A stretch of 37,617 nt of DNA from Candidatus Melainabacteria bacterium (GTDB lineage Bacteria; Cyanobacteriota; Vampirovibrionia; Gastranaerophilales; Gastranaerophilaceae), in assembly GCA_003258795.1 (NCBI GenBank), contig QHMH01000016.1, positions 1-37,617 of the forward strand. Reading direction: 5' to 3'. Under the pieces are notes generated by a model that was given only the letters and a program-made list of their open reading frames with translations, did not search any database and was not told where the DNA came from. The position numbers and the translations under genes are program-made. Shown piece by piece: positions 9,075-17,224 of the stretch (position 1 is its first letter; the number at the start of each line of letters is the position of its first letter).

Positions 9075-10229
9075 TTATTTTGCGACACTCATGCCTGCTA
9101 CATAACCACTTGACCACGCATTCTGTAAATTAAATCCACCACAAAAACCATCAACATCAATGACTTCCCCACAAAAATAGAGATTACCTACCAGTTTTGA
9201 TTCCATATTTTTTGGATTTATTTCTTTTAAATCAACTCCTCCACACGTCACAACCTCACCTTTTACATCATGACCAATTATAGTTAATTTAAAATCTCTC
9301 AAATAACTTTCAAGCTTTCTTCGCATTTCTTTTTTAACTTCATGTCCTCGAATTCCCTCGAGGGACAAATCTTTTACTATAATTGAAGAAAGTGATTTTG
9401 GAATATATTCCGAGATTATTGTTTTAACCTCTTTCTTTCCATTACTATTTAATACATTTGAAAATTCAATATTTTCGTCTAAAAAATTCAAACTTAATCT
9501 AATTGGATTATCTTTTGAATAGTTTTCTCTCGCAAAAATAGACGAAACTATATATGCAAGTGGACCAGAAATTCCGTCAGAGGTAAAGACAATATCACCA
9601 AATAGTTTATTCTTTTTTCCTTCAATTTTCATTTCCACATTTCTTAAGCTTACCCCTTGCAAACCATATTGCTCAAGTGTTTTCAAACCAACAAGTGCAG
9701 GTTTTGGTTCAATTATATTGTGTCCAAAAATTTTTGCTATCTCATATCCTGAGTGTCCACCTATTGCAACGATAAGTTTATCGAACTCATACGCATCATT
9801 TAATATAAATTTTTCTCCACATTTTTGCGCGTTTTTAATCTCTTCATTTACAATTTTAACGTCACAATGCATCAATGTACTTATGAGAGCTTTTCTTACT
9901 TCTTTTGCACTATCACTTTTGGGAAAAACTCTTAAATCGTCTTGAACATACGTTTCTACTCCTATTGATTTAAAAAATTTTATAGTATCTTCTGTCGAAA
10001 ATTTAGAAAATATTGAATATAAAAATTTATTTCCCCTTGGATAAAATTTTGTAAGCTCTTTAAAATCTTTTTCATTATATGCAAGATTGCATCTTCCACC
10101 ACCAGTACACAACAGCGTTTTTAAAACATAATTTTTCTCAAAAATCGTAACATCACAATTTTTTGAAGCAAATATAGATGCAAAAACCCCTGATGCACCT
10201 CCACCCACAATTGCTACTCTATTACTCAT
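9075..10229 (-). CDS. HI0933/YhiN-family FAD-dependent protein
   Basis: A 384-residue flavoprotein. A Rossmann dinucleotide motif (VAIVGGGASGVFASIFA) leads into E31 for the FAD ribose. The family hallmark CTGGGRCNLAYNEKDF follows. Near the C-terminus lies VVTCGGVDLKEINPKNMESK, then NLYFCGEVIDVDGFCGGFNL and NAWSSGYVAG, which close the FAD site. Relatives include BaiN, implicated in bile acid metabolism, and E. coli YhiN, reported as a 23S rRNA dihydrouridine synthase; which role applies here is not shown by the sequence. The start overlaps the end of folK by eight bases, so the two are translationally coupled. Confidence 0.88.
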   Translation of the reverse strand: MSNRVAIVGGGASGVFASIFASKNCDVTIFEKNYVLKTLLCTGGGRCNLAYNEKDFKELTKFYPRGNKFLYSIFSKFSTEDTIKFFKSIGVETYVQDDLRVFPKSDSAKEVRKALISTLMHCDVKIVNEEIKNAQKCGEKFILNDAYEFDKLIVAIGGHSGYEIAKIFGHNIIEPKPALVGLKTLEQYGLQGVSLRNVEMKIEGKKNKLFGDIVFTSDGISGPLAYIVSSIFARENYSKDNPIRLSLNFLDENIEFSNVLNSNGKKEVKTIISEYIPKSLSSIIVKDLSLEGIRGHEVKKEMRRKLESYLRDFKLTIIGHDVKGEVVTCGGVDLKEINPKNMESKLVGNLYFCGEVIDVDGFCGGFNLQNAWSSGYVAGMSVAK

Positions 10230-10734
10230 TTTTCAATCTCGTTCCGTAAAGATAAACTATTTCTGGTTTCTCTAATTCATCATAGAGTTGCTTTATTGTT
10301 TTATTAAAAACTGGATGTACAAATTTAGGATTTAATTCCAAAAATGGTACAAGAACAAAAGCTCTTTTGTGGAGAAATCTGTGGGGAACGTTAAAATCTT
10401 CTTCCTCTATTATTTGAGAATCGTAAAATAAAATATCTATATCAATAGGTCTTCTACCAGCATTTTCTGGCTCTGTTTCTCTCACTCTGCCAAGTTTGCT
10501 TTCAATTTCGTTACCATATTTCAATAATTCCCTTGGCAGCAATGATGTTTTAAGCTCTATAACTGCATTTACAAACCAGTCTGTATCTTTTTCTAACCAT
10601 GGTTGAGTTTCGTAGAATGATGAAGTCCTTATTATTTTTATTTCATCATGCGAGGATAACAAACGAGTCGCTTGTTGAATATAACCGACCTTGTCACCTT
10701 GATTTGAGCCTAAACATAAATAAACTATTGCCAT
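10222..10734 (-). CDS. folK: 2-amino-4-hydroxy-6-hydroxymethyldihydropteridine pyrophosphokinase
   Basis: A 170-residue HPPK. The family blocks are complete: LCLGSNQGDK at the N-terminus, SSFYETQPW, the central NAVIELKTSLLPRELL, LGRVRETEPENAGRRPIDID with the magnesium-binding DIDI, VPHRFLHKRAFVLVPF, and the expected end. It transfers pyrophosphate from ATP to 6-hydroxymethyl-dihydropterin in folate synthesis. No folP or folB lies beside it. I prefer ATG 10734; a GTG two codons upstream is equally in frame, and neither has a strong ribosome-binding site. The gene sits between the glycosyltransferase pair and the flavoprotein, in the same operon by spacing. Confidence 0.92.
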   Translation of the reverse strand: MAIVYLCLGSNQGDKVGYIQQATRLLSSHDEIKIIRTSSFYETQPWLEKDTDWFVNAVIELKTSLLPRELLKYGNEIESKLGRVRETEPENAGRRPIDIDILFYDSQIIEEEDFNVPHRFLHKRAFVLVPFLELNPKFVHPVFNKTIKQLYDELEKPEIVYLYGTRLKNE

Positions 10735-10753
10735 ATTCACATTTTACCCATTT

Positions 10754-12286
10754 TTAATTACTTTTGTCAATTACTTCTTTTTTTACCTCATACCACGTGA
10801 GGTTATAAGATTTACCACTTTTAATTTCCTCATAACCTTTTGGTATTTTATAAACATAATCTGTTATTACATAATAATGATTATATTTAGTTAACACTGG
10901 TTCACCATTTCCGTAACTAATGAGGTATTCTCTATTATTTTTCATAAACGGAATTACATAATAGTGATTAAACCACGTATGTTCATATATTATAACTGGG
11001 TTTTCATCGTCAAAATTTTTCAAAAAATCTGCGTTTGGATAAAGATTTTCAATACTTGCTCTTACTGGATTTGCAAAATTATTTAAATTTACTTGGTAAT
11101 CCTGTATTTCATCTTTAATTGGAAACAAGGATAATATAAAGTAAATTGACACAAAAGCCATGGCAACTATGTCCCGAATTTTATCTTTAAGCTTTGATAA
11201 CAAATACGGAATTATCAAAAGAATAATAGGGAAAAACGGACTTACATAACGAAGGATTTTAAACGGAGCTAAAACTTCAATTAAGAGTGAAACAATGATT
11301 CCAGTAAAGAATAACAAAACCGGTAAATCGTTTAGTTTTACATCTTTTCTTACAAAAATACCTACCCCCGCCAACAAAACAAAAACAGGCACATAAAACA
11401 AGAAAGAAAAAATTATTTTACCGATAGAGAAAATAAAATTATCAGAAAAGAAGGTTCCCATATGGGTAAATCTATTGCTTTCTAAAAAAGAAAAATATCC
11501 ATCATAAAATAATGTAGATAACCCTAATGCAAGCAAAAAACCAATGAGAAGAAGAAAAACTCTGCCTATTCTTTTCTTTAGATAAAACAAAACTGTTGAT
11601 AAAAGTCCTATTGCTCCTATGTATAGCAACATAAAATATCCTGATGACATACATAAAAACAACGAAAAAATAAGTAAAAGATATTTTGAAAAGCTTATCG
11701 TTTCATCTTGTAGAAAAACAACAACCAAATATGTAAGCAATATCACAGAAAGAATTTGAAGCTCATAAGGACGAACAAATAATGTCATAGAAATCATGCC
11801 AGTGGACAAAAAAGTAACAGCAAGTCCAATCGGAACAAGTTTATTATCCCCAAACAATCTTCTTAAAAGAAGAGTCATCACAAAAAACTCAAAACAAAAT
11901 AATAAAAGATTAAATCCGCATCCCCAAAGCTTCAAACTATTTATGTCAAATACATCTACGGAATTTGACAGAATTCTAAAAGTCGTAAAATATAAGCTTG
12001 GACAATCTCTATTATAAAAATTATTTTCATGCAAAACGCTTAAATTACTTTTCAAATCTGGCTTACTTTCTCCGAATATTGCATTTTTAAAACTTTTTCC
12101 CGTATTTGAGATTACCACCGATTGTGGAAATATCAATTCTTGAATGTTTCGAGAAACCGAAACAGTTAATAGTTCATCAAAGTGAACTCCAACTTTTTGT
12201 GAAATATAATACAGTCTTATACTAAAAGTAAGGACAAATATTCCTATAATTGACAGCAGCAATTTTTTAGAAAAACCTTTTTTCAT
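10754..12286 (-). CDS. GT39/ArnT-like polytopic glycosyltransferase, paralog 2
   Basis: A 510-residue membrane protein with about ten hydrophobic segments and an outward C-terminal domain (about 385-505). The first loop carries VHFDELLTV (D37, E38), the acidic pair typical of GT-C transferases such as ArnT and protein mannosyltransferases. These use lipid-linked sugars on the outer face of the inner membrane. RLFGDNKLVPIGL and TLFVRPYELQIL follow at about 144-180, and FKILRYVSPFFP at about 340-350. The same blocks occur in order in the neighbouring gene at 12283-13839, so the pair is a tandem duplication. The start codon overlaps the stop of the upstream paralog by four bases (ATGA), implying coupled translation. 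Substrate unknown. Confidence 0.7.
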   Translation of the reverse strand: MKKGFSKKLLLSIIGIFVLTFSIRLYYISQKVGVHFDELLTVSVSRNIQELIFPQSVVISNTGKSFKNAIFGESKPDLKSNLSVLHENNFYNRDCPSLYFTTFRILSNSVDVFDINSLKLWGCGFNLLLFCFEFFVMTLLLRRLFGDNKLVPIGLAVTFLSTGMISMTLFVRPYELQILSVILLTYLVVVFLQDETISFSKYLLLIFSLFLCMSSGYFMLLYIGAIGLLSTVLFYLKKRIGRVFLLLIGFLLALGLSTLFYDGYFSFLESNRFTHMGTFFSDNFIFSIGKIIFSFLFYVPVFVLLAGVGIFVRKDVKLNDLPVLLFFTGIIVSLLIEVLAPFKILRYVSPFFPIILLIIPYLLSKLKDKIRDIVAMAFVSIYFILSLFPIKDEIQDYQVNLNNFANPVRASIENLYPNADFLKNFDDENPVIIYEHTWFNHYYVIPFMKNNREYLISYGNGEPVLTKYNHYYVITDYVYKIPKGYEEIKSGKSYNLTWYEVKKEVIDKSN

Positions 12287-13839
12287 CTCGACATCCTTAA
12301 AGTATTAAAAGAATAACATCTTCCAGAGGGCAAAAGCTTATTCTTGAAATCTTTTTGCACATTATAAGAAAACTTAAGGCTTCTGTCATAAAAAACATAA
12401 TAATCACTATCAAATGGTAGATGTTTTACCTCTTTGCTATCGACAACAAACATATATTTTTGATTATCATTCAATTTAGAGATTATAAATAGTGGATATC
12501 CCCAGAAATCACTTTTTATAATTACTGGATAATTAGGATTTTCAAATGCTTCACATTTTATATCCAAAAACAAATTTTCTATTGAAGCCCCACCTTTTAG
12601 AAATTTGTCATTTTTGTATCCTATTTTTGTATCAAGAGCTTCCATTTTGTATGGAAATACCAAGCATATTACATAAATAAGGGCAACAAAACAACAGAAT
12701 ATGTTTTTTTGTTTTTCTGGCATTTTATTCATTAACATTACAATTCCCAACGCCAAAACAGGAAATGCGGGAGCAATGTATCTTAAAATATTAAATGGAG
12801 CATATATAGCTATCAACAAGGTCCAAAGCATACACATATAAAATAGGCTGACAACTTCTTTTGAATTTTTTAAGTCTTTTTTTATAAAAAAAGAACCGAT
12901 AAATATTACTAACAATACCCATAAATAATATAGATACCTAACAATATTGCCCAAGAAATAAATAAAGCTTTTTAAAAGTTCAACCAACATTGAATTATTA
13001 GAATCTGTAACATTGGCAAATCTATCCCCTTTTAGAAAGGAAAAATATCCAGAATAAATTGTGATACTAATTAAAAAAGAAACAAAAAAGCAAACAAGAA
13101 GCCAAATTAGAGGTTTGTACTTTTTATCTTTTATATAACGGATAATCAAAAATATTCCAAGAATACCAATATATACAACTAAAAAATATGCTGATAAAAT
13201 CGTAAACACAAGCGAAAAAATAAGAAAAATATAATCTTTAATCGAATTATTTTTTTCAAGAAAAATAACAAATGCATAAGAAATCATAATTAGAGCAAGC
13301 ATTTGCATTTCATAAGGTCTTACAAACAATGTCATTGAAACCGTTCCAGTATTTAAAAATGCAACTAAAAGTCCTATTGGAACTAATTTATTATCACCAA
13401 ACAACCTTATCAAAAGTTTTCGCATTATAAAAAATGAGAACGTAAAAAATATAAGATTTAAACCGCACCCATATTTTATGATGTTTTCTTGAGTTAAATC
13501 GACACCATTCGTAAAAATTCTAAACATTGAATAATAAAGACTTGGATGCGCATCGTCATTATAATTATCTTTTCTTAAATTAGACAAATCAACAAAAAGT
13601 GAGTTTTTATGATTACTAAAAAAATTTTTCTTAATTTCTTTTCCGGTATAAATGTTTTCGTCAAAATGTAAAGACAAAAGTTTCTCTACAACCGTCCCTC
13701 TGGAGATAAAAACAGTAAGCATTTCATCCATGTGAAGTCCAGCTTTTTGAGAAATATAGTAAACTCTAAATAAAAAGGCTACAATAAAAACTAAAATACT
13801 TAATAATAAAAGTTTTTTAGATTTTAAACAATTAAACAT
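12283..13839 (-). CDS. GT39/ArnT-like polytopic glycosyltransferase, paralog 1
   Basis: A 518-residue membrane protein built like its downstream neighbour. TM1 is followed by LHMDEMLTV (D38, E39) in the first outer loop. RLFGDNKLVPIGLLVAFLNT, TLFVRPYEMQML and FNILRYIAPAFP then appear at matching positions, with a soluble tail of about 110 residues. The shared blocks are nearly identical while the loops and tails differ, which fits duplicated enzymes with diverged acceptors. The GT-C assignment rests on the DE pair and topology, and the sugar and acceptor are unknown. It lies nine bases downstream of the TPR gene and is first of the coupled pair. Confidence 0.7.
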   Translation of the reverse strand: MFNCLKSKKLLLLSILVFIVAFLFRVYYISQKAGLHMDEMLTVFISRGTVVEKLLSLHFDENIYTGKEIKKNFFSNHKNSLFVDLSNLRKDNYNDDAHPSLYYSMFRIFTNGVDLTQENIIKYGCGLNLIFFTFSFFIMRKLLIRLFGDNKLVPIGLLVAFLNTGTVSMTLFVRPYEMQMLALIMISYAFVIFLEKNNSIKDYIFLIFSLVFTILSAYFLVVYIGILGIFLIIRYIKDKKYKPLIWLLVCFFVSFLISITIYSGYFSFLKGDRFANVTDSNNSMLVELLKSFIYFLGNIVRYLYYLWVLLVIFIGSFFIKKDLKNSKEVVSLFYMCMLWTLLIAIYAPFNILRYIAPAFPVLALGIVMLMNKMPEKQKNIFCCFVALIYVICLVFPYKMEALDTKIGYKNDKFLKGGASIENLFLDIKCEAFENPNYPVIIKSDFWGYPLFIISKLNDNQKYMFVVDSKEVKHLPFDSDYYVFYDRSLKFSYNVQKDFKNKLLPSGRCYSFNTLRMSR

Positions 13840-13848
13840 TTTGCGCCT

Positions 13849-15435
13849 CTATTGGAATAAGTCGCTAATCTTATCCGCAATTTCTTGCGGATCCATTTCG
13901 TTTGTAACCTTATTTATATCTTGAGCAATTTGATATAATTTAGCTGCCTCAACTTTATCACCCTTTATTGTTACAGCTCTTGCAAGGTTGAAATAGGCTA
14001 AACCGTAATTTGGGTTAACTTCAATTGCCTTTTGGAAAAGTTCGCATGACTTTTGAACTCTACCCAAATCATCAAGATATATAACACCTAAATTGTTATA
14101 AGCGATATCATAATTTGGATCATATTTTATAGCGAGTTCATATTCTTTAATCGCTTCGTCAGTATCATTTTTACCCCAATACAAAAATCCTAAATTACAG
14201 TGAATTTTTGCACTTGTTGGATCAAGCTCTAATGCTGTTCTATAAACAGTTAAAGCGTTATCAAAATCTTCTTTATCATAAAACGCACTACCGAGGTTAA
14301 CATATATGTCTATATCTTCCGGTGTTAACAAGTAAGCAGTTTGATATGCACTTACTGCGGCTTCTAAATCTTGAGATGATTGTTGATGCACATACCCTAA
14401 AGTTTGAGCGATTACACTCGTCCAAAGTCTATTAGGGTTAAGAGTAATTGCTGTTTGATAGTGGGCAACAGCTTCTTTTATTTCTCCCTTTAAATAGTAA
14501 ATATTTGCGAGGTTAGAATGGAATTCTGGCATCGTCGGAAGAATTTCTATTAACTTTTTGTAAATATCAGCTGCACTATCATAATCACCTTGTTCTTCGT
14601 AAGTTTGACAAAGATGTCTGTAAGCTGGAATATTTAGTGGATCTAACCATATTGCAGATTTGTACTCTGAAATCGCATTTTGATAATCACCAATTGATCG
14701 ATAAATATCACCAAGAAGACAATATAATGGTACAAACCCTGGAGCTTGTTCTATTGCATCAATATAAACATCAATAGCTTCACTTATACCATTTTTCTTA
14801 ATTTTAAAATAACCTTTTAAAAGCATAGGCAAAAATTTAAGATAAGATACAGCTTTAATGACATTTTTTATCGCCTGTGGATCAAAAGGTAGTGTTAACA
14901 TAGAAAGCAAAAATTCTTTATTGCTTTTGAAACCAGTTTTAAAATTTCTAAAAGAAGATAATCTGTACAAATTATAAAGAAGATAATGACCACAAGAATT
15001 TGCAAACGGTCTGCATTTTATTGATGTTTTTGCATACTGAACAGCATCAATAAATCTTGCTTTTTTTGTATAAGTTTCCGCCAATAATAAATAAGAGCGA
15101 TAATGTTTTGGCTCTTTTTCAATTGCCATATTGAAATAATTTATTGCCTTATCCAAATCACCTTTATAAAAATGCGCTTGACCAATCTTAAAATAAATTT
15201 CCGCAGAATCCATATAAGATTCTAAAGCTCTTTGATATTCAGTAATCGCTTCATCAACATATTGAGATAAGTTATAAATATCCAAGTGCCATGCCAAGTA
15301 CAAATCACCCAATCTAACATGCAAGGCAGCATTTGTTGGATCTTTCTGTAAGCTTGTCTGGCAAAGCTCTATTGCTTTTTTTATATCGCCTTTTTTAAAG
15401 ACTTTGTTAATATTTTTTATATCAGTTTTTGTCAT
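13849..15435 (-). CDS. Large tetratricopeptide-repeat protein
   Basis: A 528-residue, mostly helical protein made of roughly eleven 34-residue TPR units in two blocks (about 15-160 and 235-510). Consensus-like units are easy to see, for example AEIYFKIGQAHFYKGDLDKA and AKIHCNLGFLYWGKNDTDEA. The region between (about 165-235) is less repeat-like. There is no signal peptide or catalytic domain, so it is probably a cytoplasmic scaffold; its partners may be the membrane glycosyltransferases encoded next in the same operon. I start at ATG 15435. The longer reading frame from TTG 15483 would run through a good promoter (15455-15483), and AGAGAAG lies just before 15435. Confidence 0.8.
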   Translation of the reverse strand: MTKTDIKNINKVFKKGDIKKAIELCQTSLQKDPTNAALHVRLGDLYLAWHLDIYNLSQYVDEAITEYQRALESYMDSAEIYFKIGQAHFYKGDLDKAINYFNMAIEKEPKHYRSYLLLAETYTKKARFIDAVQYAKTSIKCRPFANSCGHYLLYNLYRLSSFRNFKTGFKSNKEFLLSMLTLPFDPQAIKNVIKAVSYLKFLPMLLKGYFKIKKNGISEAIDVYIDAIEQAPGFVPLYCLLGDIYRSIGDYQNAISEYKSAIWLDPLNIPAYRHLCQTYEEQGDYDSAADIYKKLIEILPTMPEFHSNLANIYYLKGEIKEAVAHYQTAITLNPNRLWTSVIAQTLGYVHQQSSQDLEAAVSAYQTAYLLTPEDIDIYVNLGSAFYDKEDFDNALTVYRTALELDPTSAKIHCNLGFLYWGKNDTDEAIKEYELAIKYDPNYDIAYNNLGVIYLDDLGRVQKSCELFQKAIEVNPNYGLAYFNLARAVTIKGDKVEAAKLYQIAQDINKVTNEMDPQEIADKISDLFQ

Positions 15436-15454
15436 ATCATCTTCTCTGAAAACA

Positions 15455-15483
15455 ATTGTAAATAATATTAGAATAAAAAGCAA
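15455..15483 (-). promoter_or_regulatory. Promoter of the TPR-glycosyltransferase-folK run
   Basis: On the minus strand TTGCTT (complement of 15478-15483), a 17-base spacer and TACAAT (complement of 15455-15460), ending 19 bases before the preferred ATG 15435. Confidence 0.55.
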
Positions 15484-15495
15484 GTAAAAAGTATC

Positions 15496-15524
15496 TTTAC
15501 ATTTAAAAATTTTTATGGTACAAG
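15496..15524 (+). promoter_or_regulatory. Promoter of tRNA-Ser
   Basis: TTTACA (15496-15501, 5 of 6 to consensus), a 17-base spacer and TACAAG (15519-15524) preceded by ATGG. Transcription would begin about ten bases before the tRNA. Confidence 0.5.
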
Positions 15525-15540
15525 TAAGTAAAGACTGTTT

Positions 15541-15627
15541 GGAAGAGTGCCAGAGCGGTTGATCGGAGCGGTCTTGAAAACCGTCGTACGTGACGAGCGT
15601 ACCGTGGGTTCGAATCCCACCTCTTCC
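15541..15627 (+). tRNA. tRNA-Ser (anticodon UGA)
   Basis: The acceptor stem GGAAGAG (15541-15547) pairs with CTCTTCC (15621-15627). The anticodon arm is GCGGU-CUUGAAA-ACCGU with anticodon UGA. The long variable arm GTACG...CGTAC is typical of serine tRNAs. The T arm is GTGGG-TTCGAAT-CCCAC. CCA is not encoded. The base after the acceptor stem (discriminator position, 15628) is T rather than the usual G. A promoter lies upstream and a strong terminator downstream, so it is a stand-alone unit. Confidence 0.95.
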
Positions 15628-15634
15628 TAATTTT

Positions 15635-15663
15635 AAAGAACTTCGAAAGAAGTTCTTTTTTTA
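15635..15663 (+). terminator. Rho-independent terminator of tRNA-Ser
   Basis: AAAGAACTTC (15635-15644), GAAA loop, GAAGTTCTTT (15649-15658), followed by an unbroken T run to 15663. The perfect 10-bp stem with a GNRA-type loop starts eight bases after the acceptor stem. Confidence 0.93.
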
Positions 15664-15968
15664 TTGAGCATGCTGAGGTTTGAAGTCAAAATTGAAAATT
15701 TTTTAAAAAATCTAACACTTAACTTGATATTTACAAATTATTTTACTCTAATTGATTGAAGAAAAATACAAAGTTCAGAATCGATTTTCTAATTCTTTTG
15801 ATTCAGAGGTAATGTGCCACTACCACGATGAATTTTGACAAGACTTAGTAAATCGAATGCCGTCCTTAGAAATCTGACGGAATGTAGTTTTTTACAAAAG
15901 AACATAATGGAGCTCAAAGATTTTGAACCGTCAATAATCCAAAACAATAAATGAATACATAAATATTT
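15664..15968. other. Gene-free spacer downstream of tRNA-Ser
   Basis: About 305 bases with no convincing gene on either strand. The left half is very AT-rich (ATTTTTTAAAAAAT palindrome near 15699-15712). The right half is less so and holds a small CCGTC...GACGG inverted repeat near 15861-15881. No copy of the tRNA 3' end, integrase fragment or terminal repeat is visible. Confidence 0.5.
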
Positions 15969-16715
15969 TTATTTCTTATACAAAGCTGGGTTAGCTTGTC
16001 CTTTTTGTCTATATTTTTCTGGAATACGCTTTTCTAAAAATATTGAACTTATTTCTTTAGAAGCTTTTTTGCCGTTGAATTCAATTCTTTTTGGTTCGTT
16101 GATATTGTTTTGCCAAAAATCAATTTCAAAAACACCTTTAACAATTCCGTCAACAACACATAGTGCATATTTATATTTTTCAGCTTTATTTTTATCTAAA
16201 ACCCAAGCTGACCTTGTTGCATTATAAATCCCTTCATTATCAATTCTTTCTTGAGAAACTTTAAATATAATGTAATCAATATCTTTGGGTTCTTCATAGC
16301 ATTTTCTTGATAGTTCTCTTTCAAGTGTAATTGTATTTTTAGACCCTCTTTCGCTATAATGACCTGATTGAATATTAGTCAAGCCTAAATAACAATCCAT
16401 TACTGCGCTTTCAACCTCAAAAGCAGTTTCATCATTTAATCCATAACGGTGGATTATATGAATAACGTCAAGCCCCGCATTCTTAATATCTTGAATAGTT
16501 GATAATTTTGTAGATATTATTTTTTTTTGTTCGGCTTCTGTTTCATAATTTTCACCTTCATAATTTTTTAGCGATTGGTTAACATGAGCAAAAACCCTAT
16601 TGTTTTTACCCTTGCCAACATAAAAAGTTTGCCCATTTCTAGGATCAATTAGTCTATAAACATAATATTTAAGTTCCTTAGCAACCTCAGGACTAAATTT
16701 GTTAAATTGTTCCAT
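15969..16715 (-). CDS. GIY-YIG (LEM-3-like) endonuclease-domain protein
   Basis: A 248-residue protein. The N-terminal ~120 residues look like a GIY-YIG nuclease of the LEM-3-like type. YYVYRLIDP (about 17-25) and FYVGKGKNNRVFAH (31-44) supply the paired tyrosines and the conserved arginine (R40). ETAFEVESAVMDCYLG (96-111) carries candidate metal-binding glutamates E100/E102. The C-terminal half (about 145-248) is a separate domain with WVLDKNKAEKYKYALCVVDG and ends in RQKGQANPALY; I do not recognise its function. There is no DNA-methyltransferase, phage or transposase gene next to it. The ribosome-binding site AGGAGA precedes ATG 16715. It is last in a three-gene minus-strand run with the secreted proteins at 16728 and 17225. 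Confidence 0.72.
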   Translation of the reverse strand: MEQFNKFSPEVAKELKYYVYRLIDPRNGQTFYVGKGKNNRVFAHVNQSLKNYEGENYETEAEQKKIISTKLSTIQDIKNAGLDVIHIIHRYGLNDETAFEVESAVMDCYLGLTNIQSGHYSERGSKNTITLERELSRKCYEEPKDIDYIIFKVSQERIDNEGIYNATRSAWVLDKNKAEKYKYALCVVDGIVKGVFEIDFWQNNINEPKRIEFNGKKASKEISSIFLEKRIPEKYRQKGQANPALYKK

Positions 16716-16727
16716 GTTTTTTTTCTC

Positions 16728-17207
16728 CTATTTACCTAAAAAGTACAAACCAACACCTAAACCTGTATTTATAAGATTTTGCATAGCCTTGCCTTTTTCC
16801 TCTTGTTGTTGTTTTATAGTATCTTGTTCTGCCTTTTGTTGTGCCTGTACCTTGTGAGCATTACATATATAATTATAAGCAACAGAGGCATTTGAATCAG
16901 GAACAATTATTGATAATTGTTGATTTACATTTTTAGAATCAACTAATTTATCCGCATTGTTGTAAGTTAAAGACTTTTGAACACCAGTTAAATTATTTGA
17001 ACAATCAGAAACCATTAATAGCTTTGTATATCCTTTTGAATTAAAGTTTTTTATCCAATACGTATATTGACTTCCATCTTGTAATATTGAAGCCATATCT
17101 ACATAAAATGTTTTTCCATTATTAGTTAATTCATGCCATTGAGCACTTGCAGTAGCAACTGTTGGAAAAATAATTCCACATAAAATTATTAATAAAAATT
17201 TTTTCAT
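16728..17207 (-). CDS. Secreted surface-adhesin-E-like protein
   Basis: A 159-residue exported protein. A signal peptide (residues 1-22) ends in TATASA|QW. The mature part WHELTNNGKTFYVDMASILQ and YTYWIKNFNSKGYTKLLMV resembles the short beta-rich surface-adhesin protein E family, with two cysteines (in DCSNN and NYICNAH) that could pair. A glutamine/lysine-rich helix (about 115-140) and a glycine-containing hydrophobic end (LINTGLGVGLYFLGK) follow. Family assignment is from pattern only. The gene is 17 bases downstream of the LppM/WG lipoprotein and probably co-transcribed with it. Confidence 0.6.
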   Translation of the reverse strand: MKKFLLIILCGIIFPTVATASAQWHELTNNGKTFYVDMASILQDGSQYTYWIKNFNSKGYTKLLMVSDCSNNLTGVQKSLTYNNADKLVDSKNVNQQLSIIVPDSNASVAYNYICNAHKVQAQQKAEQDTIKQQQEEKGKAMQNLINTGLGVGLYFLGK

Positions 17208-17224
17208 CTTTTATCCTTTCCTTC

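Noticed and set aside
15436..15483. Longer TPR protein starting at TTG 15483
   Set aside because: This frame covers a good promoter (TTGCTT-17-TACAAT); ATG 15435 has a ribosome-binding site.
15789..15905. 38-codon minus-strand ORF in the spacer after tRNA-Ser
   Set aside because: It has no ribosome-binding site, no recognised domain and no homology to the neighbours visible by eye.
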